Positions 14,762-22,762 of a stretch of DNA of 41,929 nt are shown here, piece after piece. The notes under the pieces are model-generated. The model did no database searches, was not told the origin of the DNA, and worked only from the letters and a program-made list of their open reading frames with translations. The stretch comes from Pseudomonadota bacterium. Its GTDB lineage: Bacteria; Pseudomonadota; Alphaproteobacteria; Rhodobacterales; Rhodobacteraceae. The stretch covers positions 1 to 41,929 of the forward strand of contig JAKALB010000009.1 of the NCBI GenBank assembly GCA_021813365.1, given 5' to 3'. The translations under genes were made by a program, and so were the position numbers. Every line of letters starts with the position of its first letter. The stretch's first letter is position 1.

Positions 14762-14777
14762 TGGAACTCATATTCCA
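14762..14777. promoter_or_regulatory. Putative IolR operator 1
   Basis: TGGAACTCATATTCCA, an inverted repeat of the form TGGAA-N6-TTCCA, lies 68 bp upstream of the iolG start. GGAA-N6-TTCC is the reported core of the IolR site in Sinorhizobium. Confidence 0.7.
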
Positions 14778-14812
14778 CCCTCTGCCGATTTCAACCCAAT
14801 TCAGCCCGAAAT

Positions 14813-14828
14813 TGGAATTTTCATTCCA
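14813..14828. promoter_or_regulatory. Putative IolR operator 2
   Basis: TGGAATTTTCATTCCA, the same TGGAA-N6-TTCCA form, centred 51 bp from operator 1, which is close to five helical turns and so would place both on one face of the DNA. It ends 7 bp from the stop of the neighbouring permease gene. Confidence 0.7.
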
Positions 14829-14834
14829 TATTCT

Positions 14835-17345
14835 TCACTCGACCGAACGCAGAACCGCGGCTGGCCGCGCCGAAAGCGGACGGATGGCATAGGCCAGCCC
14901 CGCTGCAAGCGTCGCGACCATCCCGCCGCCCACGATCGTCATGGCGCTGACGGGTTCAAAGGCATAGGGCACTTCCATCACGAAACGGCAGATCGCCCAG
15001 CCGGCCGCCGCCCCGACCAGCAACGCCACCAATCCGGCCAGAACCCCGGTCAGGGCCGCCCGCAGGGCAAAGCTGGCCAGTATCCGCCGGCGCGAGGCGC
15101 CCAGCACCCGCAGCACTGCCGCTTCGTATTCCCGCGCGCGCTCGCCCGCCGCCGCCGCACCGACCAGCACGGCCAGCCCGGTGATCAGCACCGCCGCCGC
15201 CGCCCAGCGGGTGGCCTGGCCAATGGCCGAAAGCGCATCGGCCGCTCGCGAGATCGCTTCCTTCACCGGCACGGCGGTGATGTTCGGGAACTGTTCGGAC
15301 AGCGCCCTCAGGATGCCCGCCTCTGCCGCCGGTTCGGCATAGATCGTGGCAATCGACGAATGGGGGGCGCCCTTCACGGCAGCGGGATTGATCGTGGTCA
15401 CGAAGCCCATGCCGGCCCCGGAAAAATCCACCTTCCTCAACGAGGTGATCGTGGCCTCGATGTCCCGGCCGAGGATGTTCAGGGTGATCCGGTCTCCAAG
15501 GTGCAATCCCATCTCGCGCGCCTCGTCGGCGGCAAAGCTGATCTGCGCCGGGCCCGCATAATGCGCCGGCCACCATTCTCCTGCCGTGATCCTTGTTCCC
15601 CTGGGGGGCACATCGGAAAACGTGATTCCCCGATCTCCCATGACGACCCAGTGATCGTCCACGACCTCGCGCGCGGGGCGGTCGTTGATCCGGGTGATGA
15701 TGCCGCGCAGCATCGGGGCGCTCTCAACCTTGCTGACGGCAGGATTGCCGGCCAGCAGCGCCCGGAAGGCCGGCAACTGGTCATCCTGGATGTCCAGAAC
15801 GAAGAAACTGGGCGCGCGTTCCGGTAGATCCCGGATGATGGCCGCGCGAAAGTTGGAATCGATCTGCCCCACCGTCGCCAGAACCGAAAGGCCCAGACCC
15901 AGCGACAGGACGGCCGCCACGGTTTCGCCCCGGGGCGCCCCCAGCGCCGCGATGGCCGCACGCAGCACCAGATGCCCGCGCAGGAGCGGCGCCCGCCCCA
16001 GTCGACGCGCCAGCGCACGCAGGCCCAGTGCCGTCACGCCCAGAGCCGCCAGCGCGCCGGCCACGCCGCCCAGAGTGCCCAGCGCCAGTTTCCAGGTGCC
16101 CGAAAGCCAGACCGCCGCCCCGATCAGCGCCGCTGCCACCAGCACCATCATCAGCACCCGCGATGCCCCGGGCCAGCCGCCGGTCCCGCCCCGATACAGC
16201 GCCGCCGCCCTGAGCCGCTCGGCCCGGGCCAGAGGCCACAGCGTGAACAGCAGCGCCGACAGCGCGCCATAGAGCGCCGCCTCGGCCAGGGGGCGCGGGC
16301 TCGGCCCGAACTCCACCGGAAACGGCAGGGCTGCCGCAATCAGCGGTGCGGCCGCCAGCACGCCCGCCGCAGCCAAGATCAGCCCGCCGATCAGCCCCAG
16401 CCCCGCCAGCACGCCGATCTGGATCAGATAGACGCGGAAGATCAGCCCGCCTTCCGCCCCGAGCACACGCAGCGTGGCCAGGGTTGCGGTCTTTCCCTCC
16501 AGATAGGCCCGCACCGCCGAGGCAACGCCCACGCCCCCCACCGCCAGCCCCGCCAGCCCCACCAGGATCAGGAAAGCCCCCATCCGGTCGACAAAACGCT
16601 CCACCCCCGGCGAGGCATGGCGACGGTCGGCCCAGGCCATGCCCGTCGCGCCAAAGGCCGCCTGCGCCTGGCGTTTCAGGGTTTCCAGATCGGTGCCGGC
16701 GGCCAGTTTCAGCCGGTAATGTGCCTGATACAGCGTGCCCTGCGCCAGCAGGCCCGAGTTCGCCAGATCCTCTGTCCTGACAACGGTGCGCGGCCCCAGG
16801 GCAAAGCCTGCCGTCGCCGTATCGGGCTCTCGCGTCAGGATGGCGCCCAGGTGGAACTCTTGCGTGCCCAGGCGAAACCTGGCCCCCAGGGTCAAACCCA
16901 GCCGATCGGCCAGCACCTGTTCCATCACGGCGCCGGGCGTGCCCGCCTGCACCGCAAGGGCCTGTGCCAGCGTGCCCTGGGACAGACCCACCTGGCCCAC
17001 CAGCGGCCAGTTGTCATCCACCGCCTTCACCTGGGTCAGTGCGCGTTCCTCACCCGCCACGGCCAGAGACCGGAAGTCGATCATCTCGCTGACTGCGGCC
17101 GCATGTGCCGTCATCCAGGCCTGTTCCTGCCCTGATGCCCTGCGGTAGGTGAACTGCATCTCCGCATCGCCGCCCAGCAGCACCGCGCCCTGTTCCGACA
17201 GGCCGCGCCGAATGCCGTCGCGCACCAGCCCCACCGCGGCAATTGCGGCCACGCCCAGGGCCAGGCAAAGCAGAAAGACACGAAAGCCTGCCAGCCCACC
17301 ACGCAGTTCGCGGAGGGCGAGGCGCATCGACAGGGGCCAGTTCAT
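14835..17345 (-). CDS. ABC exporter permease, YbbP/FtsX-like
   Basis: Large 836-residue membrane protein of the MacB/FtsX-type permease group. A transmembrane segment near the start (FRVFLLCLALGVAAIAAVGLV, about 21-41) is followed by a periplasmic domain of roughly 200 residues, then a membrane cluster (about 255-430), a second membrane/periplasmic repeat, and a final FtsX-like block of three helices near the C-terminus (WAAAAVLITGLAVLVG onward). This duplicated layout is typical of YbbP-type proteins. It overlaps its ATPase gene by 4 bp (ATGA), so the two are translationally coupled. With the TesA-like esterase divergent beside it, the arrangement matches the E. coli tesA-ybbA-ybbP locus. 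The substrate is unknown; lipid or lysophospholipid handling is a common guess. Confidence 0.9.
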   Translation of the reverse strand: MNWPLSMRLALRELRGGLAGFRVFLLCLALGVAAIAAVGLVRDGIRRGLSEQGAVLLGGDAEMQFTYRRASGQEQAWMTAHAAAVSEMIDFRSLAVAGEERALTQVKAVDDNWPLVGQVGLSQGTLAQALAVQAGTPGAVMEQVLADRLGLTLGARFRLGTQEFHLGAILTREPDTATAGFALGPRTVVRTEDLANSGLLAQGTLYQAHYRLKLAAGTDLETLKRQAQAAFGATGMAWADRRHASPGVERFVDRMGAFLILVGLAGLAVGGVGVASAVRAYLEGKTATLATLRVLGAEGGLIFRVYLIQIGVLAGLGLIGGLILAAAGVLAAAPLIAAALPFPVEFGPSPRPLAEAALYGALSALLFTLWPLARAERLRAAALYRGGTGGWPGASRVLMMVLVAAALIGAAVWLSGTWKLALGTLGGVAGALAALGVTALGLRALARRLGRAPLLRGHLVLRAAIAALGAPRGETVAAVLSLGLGLSVLATVGQIDSNFRAAIIRDLPERAPSFFVLDIQDDQLPAFRALLAGNPAVSKVESAPMLRGIITRINDRPAREVVDDHWVVMGDRGITFSDVPPRGTRITAGEWWPAHYAGPAQISFAADEAREMGLHLGDRITLNILGRDIEATITSLRKVDFSGAGMGFVTTINPAAVKGAPHSSIATIYAEPAAEAGILRALSEQFPNITAVPVKEAISRAADALSAIGQATRWAAAAVLITGLAVLVGAAAAGERAREYEAAVLRVLGASRRRILASFALRAALTGVLAGLVALLVGAAAGWAICRFVMEVPYAFEPVSAMTIVGGGMVATLAAGLAYAIRPLSARPAAVLRSVE

Positions 17346-18025
17346 GCCAAACCCTCGCCCACGATCCGCCCATCGCCCAGGCGCACCACCCGATCACAGC
17401 GCGCTGCCAGTTCCGGCGCGTGGGTCACCATCACCAGAGTGGCGCCGAACCGATCGCGCAGGCCGAACAGCAAATCCATCACCGCCGCCCCGTTCGCGGC
17501 GTCAAGGTTCCCGGTCGGCTCATCGGCCAGCAGGATCGCCGGCCGCGGTGCGGCGGCGCGGGCAAGCGCCACGCGCTGCTGTTCGCCCCCCGACAGTTGC
17601 GCCGGATAATGGTCAAGCCGGTGCCCAAGCCCCATGCCGCGCAGTTCCGCCTCGGCCCGGGCAAAGGCATCGCGCTCACCCGCTATTTCAAGGGGCACCG
17701 CCACGTTCTCCAGCGCGGTCATCGTGGGGATCAGATGGAAATTCTGAAACACCACCCCCAACTTGCCGCGCCGGAACCGCGCCAGCCCATCCTCGTCCAG
17801 TTGCCCCAGATCCTGCCCCAGGGCGACGACGCGCCCACCTGTCGCCCGCTCGAGTCCGCCCATCAGCATCAGCAGCGAGGATTTGCCGCTTCCGGAGGGA
17901 CCGACCAGGCCCACGGTCTGACCGGCCTTTACCTCGAGGTCGATCCCGCGCAGGATTTCCACCGGGCCTGCATGGGCCTTCAACACCAACCGCGCCGCTT
18001 CCAGCGCAAGAACTGACTGACCCAT
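17342..18025 (-). CDS. ABC transporter ATP-binding protein, YbbA-like
   Basis: A 227-residue ATPase partner of the downstream permease. Walker A GPSGSGKS (42-49), Q-loop VFQNFHL, signature LSGGEQQRVALARA and Walker B ILLADEPTGNLD are all intact and of the LolD/MacB subgroup. The ATG at 18025 is chosen because the protein then starts just before the first ABC strand; the frame runs on into the divergent tesA gene, which is the antisense shadow. The start codon shares the palindrome CATG with the tesA start, so its promoter and leader must lie inside tesA coding sequence. Confidence 0.93.
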   Translation of the reverse strand: MGQSVLALEAARLVLKAHAGPVEILRGIDLEVKAGQTVGLVGPSGSGKSSLLMLMGGLERATGGRVVALGQDLGQLDEDGLARFRRGKLGVVFQNFHLIPTMTALENVAVPLEIAGERDAFARAEAELRGMGLGHRLDHYPAQLSGGEQQRVALARAAAPRPAILLADEPTGNLDAANGAAVMDLLFGLRDRFGATLVMVTHAPELAARCDRVVRLGDGRIVGEGLA

Positions 18026-18701
18026 GATCCCTGCCTTCCTGTCCCGTCTCTCATATGGCTTGGCCGCCGCAGTCCGCAACCTCACGTTGCTGTGTTGTCT
18101 GGCCTTGCCGGCCCAGGCCGGGACCACGCTTGTGGCCCTTGGCGACAGCCTCACCGCGGGGTTCGGCCTGGCCCCCGAGGATGGCTTCGTGCCGCAGTTG
18201 CAGGCCTGGCTGGACGCGCAGGGTCAGGATGTGACCGTGGTCAATGCGGGTGTCTCGGGCGATACCACCGCCGGCGGGTTGGCACGGCTGGACTGGACCC
18301 TGACGCCGGATGTGAAGGCGATGATCGTCACGCTGGGCGGCAACGACCTCTTGCGCGGCATCGACCCCGCGGCCAGCCGCGCCAACCTGGACGGCATCCT
18401 GAAAGCTGCCACCGGCAGGGGGATCCGGGTGCTGCTGGTCGCCATGCCCGCGCCCGGCAACTATGGCTCCGACTACAAGTCTGCCTTCGATGCGATCTTT
18501 CCGGAACTGGCCGCGCAGTATCATGTCGATCTGTTTCCTGGCTTCTTCGCACCGCTGCTGGGCGAAGGTCCGGCCGATCCCGCCGCGCTGACGCCCTGGC
18601 TGCAGGCCGACGGGCTGCACCCGAACCCCGCGGGAGTGAAGAGGATCGTGGCCGGGATGGGCCCGGCGGTGATGAAGCTTCTGTCAGAAGTTGCGCCTTG
18701 A
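18024..18701 (+). CDS. tesA: TesA-like arylesterase / lysophospholipase (SGNH hydrolase)
   Basis: Periplasmic GDSL esterase of 225 residues. A hydrophobic leader ending ALPAQA (cleavage near residue 32) precedes the SGNH blocks: LVALGDSLTAGFG with nucleophile Ser42, block II Gly in NAGVSGDTT, GGND with Asn107, and DGLHP with Asp196 and His199. TesA enzymes hydrolyse thioesters, aryl esters and lysophospholipids. The ATG at 18024 overlaps the start codon of the divergent ABC ATPase gene; the n-region is then rather long, so a start at TTG 18060 cannot be excluded. A hairpin element follows the stop codon. Confidence 0.93.
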   Translation: MIPAFLSRLSYGLAAAVRNLTLLCCLALPAQAGTTLVALGDSLTAGFGLAPEDGFVPQLQAWLDAQGQDVTVVNAGVSGDTTAGGLARLDWTLTPDVKAMIVTLGGNDLLRGIDPAASRANLDGILKAATGRGIRVLLVAMPAPGNYGSDYKSAFDAIFPELAAQYHVDLFPGFFAPLLGEGPADPAALTPWLQADGLHPNPAGVKRIVAGMGPAVMKLLSEVAP

Positions 18702-18711
18702 ACCCGGGCCG

Positions 18712-18757
18712 CCGGGGCGCTGCCCCGGACCCCGGGATATTTGTGGCAAGATGAAAC
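18712..18757 (+). repeat. Dispersed intergenic hairpin element, copy C
   Basis: Hairpin CCGGGGC...GCCCCGG (18712-18728), then ACCCCGGGATATTTGTGGCAAGATGAAA. It begins 10 bp after the tesA stop and may terminate tesA. It shares the tail sequence with the copies at 8072-8120 and 10501-10552. Confidence 0.7.
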
Positions 18758-18815
18758 GGGAAGGCGGCATGCCGTCGGACACCAGGGATGATGGCGCAAG
18801 TGCACAGGAGGGACC

Positions 18816-20225
18816 ATGGCGCTGATCGAGGAACTTGAGGCGGCAGTGGGGTCAGGCCATGTCCTGACCGGCGAGGCCTTGCAGGCCTATCAATCCGACT
18901 GGACAAGGGTCTACCCATCGAACCCCGCGGTCGTGGTTCGTCCCGGTTCGACCGAGGAAGTGGCTGCCGTGCTGCGCATCGCCTCGGCCCATTCCGTGCC
19001 CGTCGTGCCCAGCGCGGGGCGCACCGGGATCACCGGGGCGCTGCAGACCCGGGGCGGCATCCAGCTGTCGGTCGAACGCATGAACCGTATCCGGCAGATC
19101 AAGAAGGAGGCGCGGATTGCCGTGGTCGAGGCCGGGGTGATCTTGCAGTCACTGCATGACGCGGCCGAGGCGCAGGGCCTGTATTTCCCCCTGTGGTTCG
19201 GCGCGCGCGGCTCGGCCATGATCGGCGGCGTTCTGTCCACCAACGCGGGCGGGTCCAATGTGCTGCGCTATGGCAGCACCCGCGCGCTGTGTCTGGGGCT
19301 GGAGGTCGTGCTGGCCGATGGAAGCGTGCTGGACCTGATGGGTCAGTTGCACAAGGACAACTCGGGTTATGACCTGAAACAGATGTTCATCGGCGCCGAA
19401 GGCACGCTGGGCGTGATCACCGCCGCCGTGATGAAACTGGTGCCAAGGCCGCGCGCCCATGCCACGGCCACGCTGGCCGCCCGCAGCCTGGAGGATGCGC
19501 TGGTCTTGCTGAACCGCTTGCAGCTTGCCACCGGCGGTGCGGTGGAAGCTTTTGAATACATGCCGGAGACCTATATGCGCCGCCTGGCCGAGGCGCGGCC
19601 CGACATCCGGCAGCCCTTTGCTCCGCGCCAGCAGGTGAACATCCTGGTCGAGGTCGGCGCCACCGCGCCTCGCGATGCGGTTCCCGATGCCGAGGGCAAC
19701 CTGCCGGTCGTGACCCTGTTGCAGGAGACCCTGGGCGAGATGCTGGCGGACGGTTCGGTCCTGGACGCCGAAATCGCCCGGACCGAGGCGCAGCGCCTGG
19801 CGATGTGGAAGCGGCGTGAACTGGCGGCCGAAGTGATGTTCGACCGCCAGCCCTCGATCGACACCGACATCGCGGTGCCGCTGGATGCCGTGCCGGAATT
19901 TTTCCGCCGGATCGACCAGCGCCTGCCCGCGCTGGACCCCGGGGCCGAGACGATCTGCGTCTCTCATCTGGGGGATGGCAACATCCATTTCACCGTCTAT
20001 CCGACCCGTGCCGACCATGACCTGCATGATGCCGTGGTTGAGGCGGTGGAGGATGTGGTGATGGAATTGGGCGGCAGTTTCAGCGCCGAACATGGCGTGG
20101 GGCTGATGAAGCTGAACTCGATGGCGCGACGGAAAAGCCCGGTGGCCCTGCAGGTCATGGCGGCCGTGAAACAGGCGCTGGACCCGCATGGCTTGATGAA
20201 TCCCGGGAAAGTGATTCCGCGATAG
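18816..20225 (+). CDS. FAD-binding oxidoreductase (D-2-hydroxyacid dehydrogenase type)
   Basis: A 469-residue flavoprotein of the GlcD / D-lactate / D-2-hydroxyglutarate dehydrogenase group. The PCMH-type FAD domain covers about 35-215, with VVPSAGRTGITGA (63-75) and IGGVLSTNAGGSNVLRYG (about 136-153) as flavin-binding segments; the C-terminal FAD-oxidase domain carries HLGDGNIHFTVYP and FSAEHGVG, whose His and Glu residues bind the metal or the substrate carboxylate in this family. AGGAGG precedes ATG 18816. No partner iron-sulfur subunit (GlcF) is adjacent, which favours a stand-alone dehydrogenase. The substrate is not determined by the sequence. Confidence 0.9.
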   Translation: MALIEELEAAVGSGHVLTGEALQAYQSDWTRVYPSNPAVVVRPGSTEEVAAVLRIASAHSVPVVPSAGRTGITGALQTRGGIQLSVERMNRIRQIKKEARIAVVEAGVILQSLHDAAEAQGLYFPLWFGARGSAMIGGVLSTNAGGSNVLRYGSTRALCLGLEVVLADGSVLDLMGQLHKDNSGYDLKQMFIGAEGTLGVITAAVMKLVPRPRAHATATLAARSLEDALVLLNRLQLATGGAVEAFEYMPETYMRRLAEARPDIRQPFAPRQQVNILVEVGATAPRDAVPDAEGNLPVVTLLQETLGEMLADGSVLDAEIARTEAQRLAMWKRRELAAEVMFDRQPSIDTDIAVPLDAVPEFFRRIDQRLPALDPGAETICVSHLGDGNIHFTVYPTRADHDLHDAVVEAVEDVVMELGGSFSAEHGVGLMKLNSMARRKSPVALQVMAAVKQALDPHGLMNPGKVIPR

Positions 20226-20321
20226 GTTTTTCCGGCCGTCCGGTCTGGACAGCGCATGGCCGCGCGATTAGCCATGAGCCACAACGCCGCAGGCTCGGCC
20301 ATGACGGCGCAGGATCGGTTC

Positions 20322-21548
20322 ATGTCCACCTTGAAACTTGTGCTGGGGCACCCCACGCTGCGGCTGATTGCCGTGGCGCTGCTGCTGCTGGGCGCGCACA
20401 ACGCCTCGGTCTATCCCTACCAGTCGCTGATCGCGATCGAAAAGGTGGGGCTGACCAAGGCCGGCTTTTCGCTGGTTCTGGTCCTGGCCTCGGGCGTGGC
20501 GGTGACGGCCTCGGTGCTGTTCGGCGTCCTGGGCGACCAGTATGGTCGGCGGCGGATGATCGCGCTGGCCACGGCGATTTCGTCAACCCTGGGCATTGCG
20601 CTGATGCTGCTGGCGCCCGGAGCGCTGGCAGTGGCGATCACCCATGGCGTCCTGCTGCCGCTGGCCTCCAGCCTCTACGGCCAGCTGTTCGCCCTACTGC
20701 GCATCGCCAACCCGGCAGAGGGGCACGAACGAGCGGTGATCCAGGCCAATATCCGGTCGGCCATGTCGGCCAGCTTTCTGATGATGCTGCTGTTCTGGAC
20801 CCTGGTCTTTGGCCTGGGGGTCGACGTGATGGCGGTCTATCTGTCGGCAGGAGCGGCCAGCCTGGGGATGAGCCTGCTGCTCTGGTTCAAATGGCCCCGG
20901 GATGGCGCCCCGCATCTGGATGACCAGCGATCCGGCCTGAACCTGGCCGAGGCCATGCGTGAAATCGCGCGGCCGCTGATCCTCAGCCGGGTGCTGATGA
21001 TGGGAGCCATCGCCTCGGCCGGCAATCTCTACATGGTCCTGGTGTCTCTGGTGTTCGAGGCGGCGCCGACGCGAGGCGCCGGGGATGTGGCCCTGTACGT
21101 GGGGCTGGTTGCCGGATGGGAGGTGCCGGCGATGCTGTGGCTTCCGCGTCTGGTGGCACATCTGCCGCGGTCGACCGTGCTGGCCGGAGGCACGGCGATC
21201 TATGCCTGCCATCTGGCCCTGATGCCGTGGCTGGCCGACACGCCGGCGCTCTGGGCCCTGACCCTGGCCGCCGGGGTCGGCGGCGCCGCCGTCATCACCC
21301 TTCCAATCGCCTATTATCAGGATCTGCTGCAGGGCCGGCCCGGCACCGCCGGGGCGATGCTGGCCGTCCAGAAGCTGGTTGCCGACGTCACATCGGCCGC
21401 GGCGTTCTACATCGGCACCCGCATCGGCGGCTATGAGGTCGCCGCCCTGATCGGGATGATCCTTTCGGTCTTTGGCGCGATCCTGCTGGTGACCGCCGAC
21501 CGCCGCAGCTGGCTGATGCCCGCCGCGCCAGCCGTGGAGGCACCGTGA
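20322..21548 (+). CDS. MFS transporter, first of a tandem pair
   Basis: Major facilitator protein of about 408 residues with roughly 12 hydrophobic segments. The loop after TM2 reads GDQYGRRRM, the MFS motif A. Near the middle lies a charged loop (KWPRDGAPHLDD). Start candidates in frame are ATG 20256, 20274, 20301 and 20322; the last is chosen because CAGGATCGG lies just upstream and the first membrane helix then starts near residue 14. The next gene is a paralogue with the same segment pattern (ALYVGLVAGWEVP against ALYAGLVAGAEVP) and overlaps by 4 bp (GTGA). The pair resembles sugar-efflux-type MFS proteins, but the substrate is not known. Confidence 0.85.
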   Translation: MSTLKLVLGHPTLRLIAVALLLLGAHNASVYPYQSLIAIEKVGLTKAGFSLVLVLASGVAVTASVLFGVLGDQYGRRRMIALATAISSTLGIALMLLAPGALAVAITHGVLLPLASSLYGQLFALLRIANPAEGHERAVIQANIRSAMSASFLMMLLFWTLVFGLGVDVMAVYLSAGAASLGMSLLLWFKWPRDGAPHLDDQRSGLNLAEAMREIARPLILSRVLMMGAIASAGNLYMVLVSLVFEAAPTRGAGDVALYVGLVAGWEVPAMLWLPRLVAHLPRSTVLAGGTAIYACHLALMPWLADTPALWALTLAAGVGGAAVITLPIAYYQDLLQGRPGTAGAMLAVQKLVADVTSAAAFYIGTRIGGYEVAALIGMILSVFGAILLVTADRRSWLMPAAPAVEAP

Positions 21549-22762
21549 CCGGCCGCGTCCCGCGTGGTTCCGTCTTCGGCACGATCCTGGCTGATTCCGG
21601 GCTGCGCAGTGCTGCGGTGTTGAGCTTGCTGCTGGGCGCTTCGGCCTGCACCTTCGGGCCCTATGTCGCGCAACTGGCCGTGCACAATTTCGGCCTGGGC
21701 GACCGGGGATATGCCGCACTTCTCGCGGCGACGACCTTCGTTTCCGTGACCGCGGCGCTGTTCGTGGGAATCCGCACCGACCAGACCGGGCGACGGCGGC
21801 TGATGGCGCTGGTCGCTGCGGGGCTGCTGGTTCTGGGCGGGGCACTGATGACCGTCCTGCCCTCGACCCCCAGCTTCGTTCTGGCGCATGGTCTGATCCT
21901 GCCTGCGTCCAGCCTGTTCGGGCAGATCTTCGCTCTGGGCCGTATCGCTGCCCAGGATGCACCCGATGACCTGAAAGCCGGCATCCAGGCGTTTCTGCGC
22001 GCCATGTTCGCCCTGCCCTATGTCGTGATCCTGCCGGCGTGGTCTCTGGCCTTTCGACAGGGCATTTCGGTGATGACGATCTATCCTGTGGGCCTTGGGC
22101 TGACGCTGGTCATGCTGATCCTGACCTGGGCCTGGTGGCCCAGCGACGCCGCGCTGGCCGCCCGCGCCACCCGATCCGGTCTCAGCCTGCGGGCCGCCTT
22201 GCGTGAACTGGCCCATCCGGCCATCACCCTGCGCCTGCTGGCCCTGGGGGCCATCGGCTCGACCGGCACGGTCTATTGGTCGGTGTTGAGTCTGATCCTC
22301 TCGCCCGACGTGGGCCGCGGCACATCAGACGTGGCGCTCTACGCCGGTCTGGTTGCCGGCGCCGAGGTGCCCTTCATGCTGGCCTTGCCGATCCTGTCAC
22401 GCGGCATGAGCCGCCCGATGGCCATGGCGCTGGGCACGGCGATCTACCTGGTTCACCTGACCGGTCTGCCGCTGCTTGCCGGATCGCCCTGGGTCTGGGC
22501 CCTGGTGCTGCCGGCGGCCTGGGGTGGGGCCTATATCCTGGCGCTGCCGATCGTCTATCTGCAAGACCTGCTCGCCTCGCGCCCCGGCACCGGCTCGGCA
22601 CTGATCGCGTTGCAGAAACTGCTTGGTGATCTGATGGCGGCAGGCTGTTTTGCCTTGGGGACCGCGATTTCGGGATACGGGATGGTCACGGTGCTGGGGG
22701 CGGGGGTGGCGTTGCTGGGGGCCGGGTCTCTGGTGCTGGCCGACCGGCGCAAGCCCGTCTAG
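21545..22762 (+). CDS. MFS transporter, second of a tandem pair
   Basis: A 405-residue major facilitator protein, starting at GTG 21545 inside the stop of the previous paralogue (GTGA). Motif A reads RTDQTGRRRL after TM2. Shared with the upstream protein are the LPIxYxQDLLxxRPGT segment and the following AxQKLxxD segment. The overlap implies coupled translation, so the two may form a heterodimer or handle related substrates. Its stop codon overlaps the stop of the convergent hemC gene within CTAG. Confidence 0.87.
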   Translation: MTGRVPRGSVFGTILADSGLRSAAVLSLLLGASACTFGPYVAQLAVHNFGLGDRGYAALLAATTFVSVTAALFVGIRTDQTGRRRLMALVAAGLLVLGGALMTVLPSTPSFVLAHGLILPASSLFGQIFALGRIAAQDAPDDLKAGIQAFLRAMFALPYVVILPAWSLAFRQGISVMTIYPVGLGLTLVMLILTWAWWPSDAALAARATRSGLSLRAALRELAHPAITLRLLALGAIGSTGTVYWSVLSLILSPDVGRGTSDVALYAGLVAGAEVPFMLALPILSRGMSRPMAMALGTAIYLVHLTGLPLLAGSPWVWALVLPAAWGGAYILALPIVYLQDLLASRPGTGSALIALQKLLGDLMAAGCFALGTAISGYGMVTVLGAGVALLGAGSLVLADRRKPV

